Below, in pieces: positions 56,201 to 64,000 of a DNA stretch of 64,000 bases (positions within the stretch are counted from its first letter, which is position 1; each line of letters starts with the position of its first letter). Position numbers and translations under genes: made by a program. This stretch comes from Cristatella mucedo. Taxonomy: Eukaryota > Bryozoa > Phylactolaemata > Cristatellidae. The stretch lies in the NCBI GenBank assembly GCA_009760855.2, contig WPIO01000003.1:7105001-7169000 (forward strand). The letters are read 5' to 3'. The notes under the pieces were generated by a model. The model did not search any database, had not been told where the DNA came from, and was given only the letters and a program-made list of their open reading frames with translations.

Positions 56201-57904
56201 CGCACGCACGCACACACACACACACACTTCCAGACCCATGCACACAGATTTAGTTTAGTATACTCACAGTGTCTGTAGGTAACGTAGCACTTATTAGGTG
56301 TCAGTGATGCTGCAGTGCATTGTGTGTAATGCTTTGCGGTCTTGGTAGTCTCGTGCTTCTGTCATGGGTTTGATTTTGTTTGACTCCAGGCATTGGACGA
56401 CTTCTCGGCCAAGTATCCTTCACCAAAGTGGCCTGCAGCTAAAGAGGGGTAGGTGTTGTATCTTACTACTATTCTATAAGTGGTCACTGTTTTCTCACTC
56501 CAAAGTCGTAGGTCCTCCTGTTTGTTCTTCAAGTTGCCGGTACTCATCACTTACAGTTGGTTACTGCATGTATCTGCAACTGTTGCTAGAGGGTGCTTAG
56601 CGAACGATGTAGACTAGTAGAGCAGCTCGAATTATCATTATTTTAATTGTCCTGTCTTTGAACCATCCCGTGTGTCTTGGCAGGCCTTTCATTTTCTGTC
56701 ATCACTACTGAACTTATGCTCGGACGGCTCCCATCACCTCTTGTTTGCCTTGGTGTTTATCCAGCGTGCTAACGTGTGAGCAAGCTTACCTGCTGCTGCT
56801 GCTGCTGCTGGGTGCTATGCAATCGTTCCTGCTTTTCTTTCCCATTGGCTGGTTGAACAGTTTGAGGAGCAAAAAAACTTAGTCGGTAGCCGAAGTCGAG
56901 ACGGACCAGTCGAGTGTAGCTGCTTACTGGTGCCAGTCTGTTAGCCGTGCTGATTGTAGTGGTGCACGATTGCTGTAGCTCCTCTGCTGCTGCTGCTGCT
57001 GGCCTATTCGGCACGATGCGTTTCTTCTTGCAGGGAGATTGTATACCCTGAACTCGAGGTAGTCCTGCATAAGTACCAAGTAAGTAGTGCTTACAGTAGG
57101 CTAAGCTGCCTACTCCCCCCTCCCACTCACGTTAGGTGTATTCAGCAACGTCGTCTGGGTGTGTAGGTATGGTCATTGCATTTGCACCCAGTACTAGGCT
57201 GCATTAGTGGCGTGCATCTTCATTTCATCTCCCTTCCGATGTTTGCCGTTTTTTGCTGCTACTTATATGCAGTTGCATATTGCTCTGCGTTCACTCGATC
57301 TGCCGATCATCAGATGGTGCATCGAGAATTTTCTTGCCCTCGGCGGTTTATTTTCTGGCTTGCACTAGATAGCCTTTGCATCTTTTTAGAACCCCAGGGA
57401 AGCAGACGCCATGTCAAAAATTCAAGCAGATCTCGACGAGACGAAGATTATACTAGTACGTCAGTCGATTAGGCTATTGTCCTCATGTCGTGCCTGTCTA
57501 ACGGCATGCCGTGTCCGCACCAGCTGTCAAGCGAGCACCTGTGCCCAGCTCAGACTCGTGGCTCAGTCGCTAGCTCGGGCTTGCCGTGTGGCCCGTCCTC
57601 TACGTGCCCAAGCCTGCCAGAGCCGGTAGCCGAAGTTGCCATCGCATCGGCATCGTTCCCTCTTTTTTCCCCATATCGCAGCATAATACCATAGAGGCAG
57701 TTCTGCAACGAGGCGAAAAGCTAGATGACTTGGTGGAGAAATCTGAGGGACTGAGCATGCAGTCAAAGGCGTTCTACAAAACGGTATGCATGCTGTTTCA
57801 TTCCCTAGCTTTGCACTCGAGACTGCATTGAGCATCCAGCTTCACCCCAGCTGTTCTTGCTCTTGCAGGCACGGAAGACGAACTCGTGCTGCGTCATACT
57901 CTAG
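52479..57904 (+). CDS. YKT6: YKT6 R-SNARE, complete, 8 coding exons
   Basis: Exons 52479-52588, 52900-52982, 55960-56060, 56390-56448, 57034-57079, 57390-57455, 57682-57783 and 57869-57904 sum to 603 nt (200 residues and stop); human YKT6 has 198. All junctions are GT-AG with matching phases. An N-terminal longin domain starts [11 protein letters not shown], and Phe44 corresponds to the Phe42 needed for the closed form in other YKT6 proteins. A linker and the R-SNARE motif follow (about 138-195), with zero-layer Arg165 in [17 protein letters not shown]. The tail is KTNSCCVIL. Known role: a prenylated and palmitoylated SNARE cycling between cytosol and membranes for ER-Golgi, endosomal and autophagosome fusion. 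The CaaX box ends in Leu, where human YKT6 ends in Met. A possible 5' UTR acceptor (CTGCTTGCAG) lies 12 bases before the ATG. Confidence 0.95.
52724..52870 (+). repeat. tRNA-derived SINE, family 1, in YKT6 intron 1
   Basis: The head gccgagctggtgtggtctag cggttaaggtg includes the A box. The B box is ggctcgagcccc at 52787. Then comes the tail gaatagagattaagttctct tggggcgctatataaatgaatt, ending in T-rich sequence. The tail matches LINE family B. It ends about 30 bases before the exon 2 acceptor. Confidence 0.85.
52900..52982 (+). CDS. YKT6: YKT6 exon 2
   Basis: It follows TTTTTCTTGGCAG. It encodes [27 protein letters not shown] and one base, to the donor GTGAGC. It holds Phe44 of the longin domain. 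Confidence 0.95.
53505..53595 (-). repeat. SINE family 1 or LINE B tail, reverse fragment
   Basis: taataataataatcgtgcat ttgtatagtgccctaagaga gctacatc and aacttaacataggtgccgg match the start of the reverse SINE at 8919. Confidence 0.65.
53745..54608 (+). repeat. LINE family B, 5'-truncated, plus strand
   Basis: The frame 53868-54116 encodes [20 protein letters not shown] and [20 protein letters not shown], the C-terminal reverse-transcriptase-associated region. A later part in other frames includes the remnant of the SSYAPKAWNS motif near 54270 (tcgtatgcttccaaagcctg gagctc). It ends with the tail and ATT repeats. Frame breaks show it is inactive. Confidence 0.85.
54609..54779 (+). repeat. second tandem LINE B 3' tail
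   Basis: It repeats the last about 176 bases of the preceding LINE (accatat..., gtgcatgtcacc, accattcgatc, tgcttcc, gcaaatg, gtgcctag, agagattgag), again ending in an ATT run. Confidence 0.85.
55325..55373. repeat. (CA)n microsatellite in YKT6 intron 2
   Basis: An uninterrupted CA run of about 48 bases. Confidence 0.96.
55960..56060 (+). CDS. YKT6: YKT6 exon 3
   Basis: The acceptor is GGTTTTGCAG. It encodes [20 protein letters not shown] and [13 protein letters not shown], to the slightly unusual donor GTCAGG. This is the C-terminal part of the longin fold. Confidence 0.95.
56155..56227. repeat. (CA)n microsatellite in YKT6 intron 3
   Basis: A CA run with CGCACG interruptions, beginning about 95 bases after the exon 3 donor. 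Confidence 0.95.
56390..56448 (+). CDS. YKT6: YKT6 exon 4
   Basis: The acceptor is TTGACTCCAG and the donor GTAGGT. It encodes [19 protein letters not shown] and two bases of Gly. Confidence 0.93.
57034..57079 (+). CDS. YKT6: YKT6 exon 5, 46 nt
   Basis: The acceptor is TTTCTTCTTGCAG and the donor GTAAGT. It encodes [15 protein letters not shown], the linker before the SNARE motif. The CTG repeats at about 56789 and 56985 lie in the intron upstream. Confidence 0.93.
57390..57455 (+). CDS. YKT6: YKT6 exon 6
   Basis: The acceptor is TTGCATCTTTTTAG and the donor GTACGT. It encodes [20 protein letters not shown] and IL, the start of the R-SNARE motif, nearly identical to the family. Confidence 0.96.
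57682..57783 (+). CDS. YKT6: YKT6 exon 7
   Basis: The acceptor follows TTTTTTCCCCATATCGCAG and the donor is GTATGC. It encodes [34 protein letters not shown], and includes the zero-layer Arg165. Confidence 0.96.
57869..57904 (+). CDS. YKT6: YKT6 exon 8 with CaaX box
   Basis: The acceptor is TTGCTCTTGCAG. It encodes [11 protein letters not shown] and TAG. Cys196 and Cys197 are the expected palmitoylation and prenylation sites. Confidence 0.95.
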   Translation, partial: ARKTNSCCVIL

Positions 57905-57943
57905 TTTCCAGCCGGCTTTACACTTGTGTTTATATCTACTGAG

Positions 57944-58016
57944 GTAAGCCACACTAGAACTGTGCATCGAACATCATGGCTTGTGTAATATTATACTAAT
58001 TTATGTTGCTTTCTAG
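57944..58016 (+). other. possible 73-nt intron in YKT6 3' UTR
   Basis: The donor GAG|GTAAGC lies 39 bases after the stop codon. It is followed by a branch-point-like tactaat and the acceptor TTGCTTTCTAG at 58016. A junction this close to the stop would be under the usual 50-nt nonsense-decay limit. This is a prediction from signals only. Confidence 0.45.
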
Positions 58017-58073
58017 GAATGACAACCACACGAAGATTTTATGGGCATGCATGTATGCTCGATCGCATGTATG

Positions 58074-58118
58074 TGAGAGAGAGAGAGAGACAGACAAACA
58101 AGCAGACAGACAGAGTGA

Positions 58119-58173
<55 letters not shown>
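58074..58173. repeat. (GA)n microsatellite
   Basis: Two GA runs are separated by CAGACA units, just downstream of YKT6. Confidence 0.95.
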
Positions 58174-58174
<1 letters not shown>

Positions 58175-59790
58175 CAACAAGGAAGTATGCCCATTTTCCC
58201 CTAGCTCAAATACTAGAGGGGCGTAAGGTTAATGTAATGCCTTGGCTGCCTCATTGTCTGCTGTCATATGTGAGAAGAGTGGGCACTGCTCTGGTGTCAG
58301 GGTATGCTTAAGCCGCATCAACGAGAAGGCTAGTTGAGGGTTTTGAGACCTTATAACGGTCGTGACCACTGAGCCTGGTGCCCCCACCCCTTTAGCCAGA
58401 TCAGAGAACTCTAGGTGCTGTTAGGCAGGCAGCCTCCATGCTGTTTACGCCTCGCTTGTTTCTGACGTTGTAGGTGCATCAGCCAAGCGATCCGTTCCTT
58501 TCGCGACTCTTTCGCTTGCCGACTGGTCGGGTCGTGGAGACCACGCGTTCGAGCGTTTCTCATAAGACTATCCAATGTCGTGCCATTGTTGGAAGTAGAG
58601 AGAACAAGTCCTGCCGTCACCCGAAGGTGTCGGCCTGACCCTTGTGGCAGCGTTCGACCCGTGCCATGCCTATCGGCAGTCCGTGGCAGGGTTGCTGCTG
58701 GTCGTTTGTGCAGACTGACAGGATCGAACTGACCCAGGCAGGCAGGCCTCGCAGGCTGACACTGCTCTCGTCTCAAGCCCGTGCCGAACTGGACCTTTAT
58801 TCGTCTAACCGTTCGTTGTAATGGCATTCGTCGTCACTGGCTCGGACTAGTCTGGACTGTGGTGCAAGCACTATGCAGCTTGAGGAGCAGCTGTTTGTTC
58901 GTGTTGGGCTTATTGTAGACACGATGGCACGATGTGTGTTCGTGCCACCGTGCCTACGATTTGTGCAGTGCTTCTGTCCGTGGGCGCGCCACTTCATTCT
59001 TTGTACTGAGACGTGCTGGAGATGCATTTGGCCTGAAAGCATTCGATACTTCTAAGTTAGTCTAGTGGCCAGTAACAGTTGCCTTGAATATACAGAGCTT
59101 GGCATTTTTGCTACTCGGCCCGTTAGCAACTCGACGATGCAGCGCTATCGTCACGGCTTTGCATGATCGCTGAAAATCGAGGCCTACTTGGGCTAAGCCA
59201 GCCACTTGGTGCATGGGATCAGTCCAACTGAGTCTTTGCCCAGTGCTATGGTGCTCAAGCTGGGTTTCCAATCCGGCTGCTGGCTATTCTAGATTCCCTG
59301 CTGAAGCCGCTAAGGCTCATCTGACGCTCGTGTGACGAATCGTCGTAGTACATTCTCATTATAAAAAAAGCTACCAGAAATCGGCTGACTGAAGCTCTAA
59401 TTTTGAATGCTATGGTTCAGATGTACTCTAAATACCGACAATCAACTAATTGTACACGGGTATTCTGACCCAGTAGACTGTAAAGGCGTGGATCGCTAAC
59501 ACAATCCACTGAAATTCCACAACCATCCATCCGAATTCTACTGAAAGGAAAAAATCGATTGCGCATCAAATTACGTTTCATGTCTTCGAATAATTGATCA
59601 AGTCTTGGAATAATTGTACAAGGTTTTGGGCACTCGGGCTATCTTGCAAATGGGCTGCCTAGAGCGAGCACCTCCTGCTCACTCATTCGATTTCTGATTT
59701 TCGGCTGATTATAGTGGGTTGCGGTAGTGTCCGGAAACCTAGACATGTCATTTGAGCCGCATGAAACTAAAGTAGACGGAACCTCGGTAA
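58174..59790. other. non-coding, no recognised gene
   Basis: Possibly YKT6 3' flank. No convincing poly(A) signal or exon was identified. Confidence 0.35.
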
Positions 59791-59799
59791 AATTTGACC

Positions 59800-59890
59800 G
59801 CTTTCGTACCGAAGGCCGCTTAAGCTTCGAGCACACTGTAGAGAACTTTTCTTGCATACGAACCACGTATGTGAAGTTACCGAGACATGT
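59800..59890 (+). repeat. LINE family A 3' remnant
   Basis: gtaccgaaggccgcttaagc ttcgagcacactgtagagaa cttttc aligns with the accgaaagccgcttaggctg tgagtgcgctatac segment of the 44-kb copy. Confidence 0.5.
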
Positions 59891-60394
59891 TTGCAATGTG
59901 ACTTCAAGCTTCGCTCGCCCGATTTCTAATCTATTTGCAATCGATTGAAACGGATTGGGGAATTGGCTTGAACAATCGCAGTTTAAGGGACGGGCATAAA
60001 AATAATTGCTAGCAATGATAACCTGAAAGTTTGTGGACTGATTTATGGCGTTTTGTCACTCATCGAAGCGGAGTTCCTGTGGGGTTTGCCAGTCAATTTT
60101 CATTGGCTGTGGACTCTCGTCGCTGAGTCGTAGTAGTTCCGTCACGGAAGACATCTTGCAGCTTGAGGGAAGTGTGCCGTGTCGCGGCATGTCGGACTTT
60201 CTCGCTTTAATTAGAAATATAAATCAGGCAGTTAAAACAGCTAATATTTTTTTTATAAGTTTTTTGGCCACCCTCCACTCTTATTCCGGGCTTGAACGCT
60301 GTCAAAGATAAGGTTCGTTGCTGAACAACATTGGAGGTAATTCTGATTTGTGATAATACTCATACTTGAAGGCCATATATGTATGGCGCTCGGT

Positions 60395-60495
60395 ATGGCG
60401 CTCGCCTTCAGTCGTGTGCTTGAGTCCTGCGGCCGAGGTGAAGCACCCGAAGAGAGATTAACTTCTCTTAAGGTACTACGTATATGAGTTGTAAC
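60395..60495 (+). repeat. SINE family 1, degraded
   Basis: gtgcttgagtcctgcggccg aggtgaagcacccgaagaga gattaacttctcttaaggta ctacgtat resembles the B box and tail of the 52-kb copy. Confidence 0.6.
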
Positions 60496-60716
60496 CCATA
60501 CTTCGGTGTTTGATTTGCATTTGAGAAATTGCATTCGTCTAATTTTAAGTCGTCATTTTAGATTCTGAGTCTCGTAGCAGCGTGCTAACGGTAAAGGATT
60601 CGTAACTACGTTGTACTGAACCCCTTCACTGGTAAGATGTCAAAGTCCCGTTTTGCTTAGTGCTAGAAAAACGCTACAGTAATTCGCGGCAGCCGAAAGT
60701 ATGAGGATGCCTATTA

Positions 60717-62591
60717 CGCCGAGGCATAGCAAGGGCTGGGCAAGGTGGACAGACGTCCCCGGGCGCCAAGGGGGGGGGGCACCCAAAGCACAATGGGTTT
60801 TGCATATTTTTTTTAACACTTTCTTCATGTGAGAATACGAATCTTGATTTCAAGCAAGTTCTATCAAAATGGACTTGACTAATGCTGGCTGAGCTAGCTA
60901 TGCACGTTTACGGACTAAGACCAAGCCGTAGCTTGACGCTCTGGCGGCAATTTTGCTACGACACGGAAATATAGAGGGGGGCTTCAACCACCACACATTC
61001 GGCTAGCGCTCCCAGCGAAACGAGCACACGGCCGTTCACCCCTCGTTCATCCGAGTTCCAACTGCCCACTCGGTCCGCTCGCCCCACCCAGCCTGCCACA
61101 GGCGGGCTTCGTCGAGCTGAGAGCGAGACAGTGCCTTGGCAGAGCACCGATGCACAAGAGCACGCAAGCGAGGCTTACTCGCTGTGCTACGACAACGTAA
61201 CAGTCATGTCTGGCCACTTGTCAGGTGTCCAAAAGAGAATACTATCCAGGAATTAGGAGGCATATTTTGTAAACTGTGATGACCACAGCTTGAATCTGAC
61301 GCGAGTTAATGCTTAAAGTCAAGATTCCGTTGTCATTATCTTTTTGACACAATAGAGAGTACCTACTTATTCTTTTCAAGATCAACTCTGAGGTGGGAAG
61401 AAGTTAAGAAAGTCGTATCCATCGCTGTCAAGCGTGCCTCTGTAACAAAGTGAAGTGCAAGAGCGGAGGCTGGGATCAATGATGGCCTGAACAGCGTTGT
61501 AAGTCTTTCGGAGCAACTGCCTGAGGACACATGTGGAACACTTGAAACAAGAAGTGAACCTGGCAATCTCCTACATTGTATTTTAAACAAAGTTTTGACT
61601 CTGTTGTCATTTTGGTACAGCATTTTAAGGAAAATTAACCGCGTTTAGAAATGACTGCAGAACCCAAACATGAACTTCAAGGATGCCTCTTGTGACCCCA
61701 CTCCCTTGAGATTTAGTTGTCATGTCTTTGAGATGACGTGTGCCAGGAATCACTACTAGAGGCCAAAAGGAAATGTGAATTGTGGGGAATTGCAGTTGAA
61801 CGACGAATCCACCGAAAGACACAGATGCCAGGAAATCTCTCTTAAGATGTTTATCTCACGGCAGAAGAGATTTCAAATATAATAAAGGACGACATCGACT
61901 ATCTCCAACAAGAAATTATAATTAGTTTTTTGTGGCTCTTAGATCTTGATGCCAAATTTGATTTCTTGTTGGAGGTTGAGAAGGCATTGAAGACACCGGA
62001 CCAGACCAAACTCCGCCAGCAATGTCCACACTTGGAAGCTTCTATTTTTCAGATAATAATGGAGCAGAGCTGTGCAACGAAATATGTGACTGCAAAATAC
62101 TTCTTGCCACACGTCACGACTCGGCACTAAAGACATCACTGGAACTCACGTCTTGCATTGTCAGTAAAGTGCTACCTAATTAGAGAGTTGCCTTGCAAGT
62201 TCTTCTCACCCCAGCTGTGTCAGTTACTTGTTGTGAACATTCCTTTAGCTGAAGATAATCCTGTCTTACCTGAAAGCGTAAATGGGATAAGATCGACTCT
62301 CTGATTTGGCCTTCTTAAGCATACAGAAAGAAGCACTAGAAAATATTGACTTTAAATCGTTATAGATCAGCTTTCCGCGTTCAAGGCCAGAAAAATTCAC
62401 CCAAGGTAAAGCTGAGATATCTACCTTGTAAATTTACTACAGTTGATACAAATTTCCCGAATTGATATGCCAGCTAGCACGTTTTTTGCACCTCTTCCGT
62501 GGCGAAGCTATTTTGCAGCAATTTTTGACAAGGGGAGGGGGCACCATTTGTAGCTCTGTCCCCGGGTGCCAAAGGTCTCACCACGCCTCCA
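60717..62591 (+). mobile_element. second decayed hAT element (ZMYM1-like transposase group)
   Basis: The left end gaggcatagcaagggctggg and ccccgggcgccaagggg, and the reverse complement of the right end (ggaggcgtggtgagacc with cacccgggg and gtgcccc), are similar inverted termini. ctatta lies outside both ends (60711 and 62592), perhaps part of an 8-bp target duplication. Inside, 61930-62130 encodes LLDLDAKFDFLLEVEKALKT. At 62225-62400, read through several stops, a hAT C-terminal dimerisation region is recognisable (SFS, ILSYLK, DRLSDLAFLSIQKEALENID). The many stops make it a dead copy. Confidence 0.65.
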
Positions 62592-62599
62592 CTATTAGG

Positions 62600-64000
62600 A
62601 GTCGTTTTCTAAGACTAGATAAATATGACTTCTCCAATAGTCAAGAAGGATTGCTCAGTGTGTGGCTCAAACGGAATAAGACGTTGGCATGCTGAAGCAG
62701 CAGGGCTATTAGCAGTTCCTGAGCTACAATCATTCGTAACCGGAAATGTCGAAATGTGTGGCCAAGACCTCAATACAATCCACCTGCAGTGATGGCTTGG
62801 TTCTTATACTCTCTGCTCTCGCCCGTGGAAAAATGCGGCCTTTCCGCGCTGCGTAAAATGCAGCTATACATTAACGACGTGGACTCTTCCTATCAAAGAC
62901 TAGGCGTTCTTGACTGCAGGAGGTGCTATTACTTCGCCAGCGCACGTGCGTTCATCTGGGTGGCTCCTGTCGCTCGCGAGCCGTCCGTCGAGGAGCTACT
63001 TTCTCTGACATTTGGTCACGTGGCAGCGAGGTTTGGCTCCCTTTGCGAGAGCGCTGCGCTCCGCGGTGTTGCGTTACAGTGTCTCCGGCGGCGGCTGTTC
63101 TTGTGGAGTCTCGCGGAGACACAGAGCGGACGTGAGCGGTGAACAAGACTCGATCTTTATTCCCTCAGCGGGTACATATACGAGCGGGTTGACTCACCAC
63201 AGATAGGGGAATGTATCTGTGGTGGGCCACAAGTTTACATTAAAGGCTGGGACGTTGCACCAAATCAATTGCCCAACCACCCTGTTGCAGATGGGGCATA
63301 CATCAGTAGCCAATGGTGCTGCACTAATTACACTAGCAGAAGCAGCAGGCTCGCACAACGTCGGCAAACACCTCAGCTCCGGGACCGCTGCACCGTGTTC
63401 GTAAATAAACGGCACTTTGCTGGCAGTAAAAAGGACGCAGCCATTTTGCGGCTCGGGTGTAGCGTAAAATGTTTGACTTAGAAAAACTAAAGACCGAGGT
63501 CTTTTGCAAAGTATCAGCGATTAATTAACCTTTACCAATGAGTCTGTATCATTTCTGGGCACACTGCTTCTCAGACCTACGGAAGGCAATGCGCTTCTAC
63601 CGAAGCCGTCGATTTAAGCAAGCAATGCTGCCGTGGTTGTTGAATAAACATTTGTGTAAATTTTTCAATTAGAATAAGCTAAAAATAAAATAAAATGTGC
63701 TCTCACTTCAATCAGTCTCAGCATGAAATGGCTGCTCGAGCTAAGTTCGAAAGGGCAGGATTCGGCGGTGAGGCTGAAAAGACAGAGGTATTAAGAATGG
63801 AAATTCAGATCGTAAGCCATTGAACCAGGTAATTCCTAAAAATTCTGCACTGTCATAGACTCAAACATTTTTCAGATACTATTTATCTGTTTATGAACCC
63901 CTGCACATATCGGGCATGTAAAGAGCAGTCGAATGGCAACAGTCGGGTACGCATTTTAGTACCCTCGAAGCAGTCTTTCGAATCGATGGCCTTGATTTCA
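62600..64000. other. non-coding tail of window, possible LTR-like piece
   Basis: The frame 62756-63142 is 128 codons but unrecognised. On the minus strand, 63230-63070 shows AATAAAG and GC-rich sequence that could be part of a long terminal repeat, but I could not define its ends. Confidence 0.3.

Noticed and set aside
62756-63142. 128-codon plus frame near the right edge
   Set aside because: No recognised family. GC-rich local composition and possible LTR origin make a real gene unlikely.

Overview
The window is nuclear DNA of an animal, most likely an invertebrate. It has split genes with GT-AG introns, long dinucleotide microsatellites, tRNA-derived SINEs, several 5'-truncated LINE families and decayed hAT transposons. 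I cannot fix the phylum from sequence alone. No prokaryotic operon, CRISPR array, rRNA gene or functional tRNA gene was seen, and most short open frames are chance or repeat-derived.

Three conserved genes can be read by splicing frames together. (1) Minus strand, 520-10815: six consecutive internal exons of a DNAAF9 (C20orf194/Shulin) homologue. All phases agree; the first exon and the C-terminal five sixths are not recovered. (2) Plus strand, about 32045-37794: a FAM53-family gene with a large GC-rich exon ending in the family signature, a small middle exon and a last exon ending ELDLEQIEQD. (3) Plus strand, 52479-57904: a complete YKT6 R-SNARE gene, 8 coding exons and 200 codons, with a CCVIL prenylation end.

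Layout. 1-10.8 kb is the DNAAF9 exons and introns. 10.8-18 kb is repeat-bearing non-coding DNA, presumably its 5' intron. About 18.0-19.2 kb is a CpG-rich island with a 32-bp perfect palindrome, a candidate promoter lying between the divergent DNAAF9 and FAM53 genes. 19-31.6 kb is non-coding with LINE fragments. 31.6-38.4 kb is FAM53, with LINE copies in its large intron. 39-50 kb is AT-rich and repeat-dominated (decayed hAT, fresh LINE insertion, tandem SINEs). 52.4-58 kb is YKT6. 58-64 kb is non-coding with a second decayed hAT element.

The three genes are not known to act in one pathway: DNAAF9 acts in ciliary dynein assembly, FAM53 in nuclear signalling and YKT6 in membrane fusion. I found no convincing new multi-gene system. 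The most interesting signals are mobile elements sitting against splice acceptors of DNAAF9 and YKT6, a Leu-ending CaaX box in YKT6, a SINE sharing the 3' tail of a resident LINE, and several perfect hairpins or palindromes.
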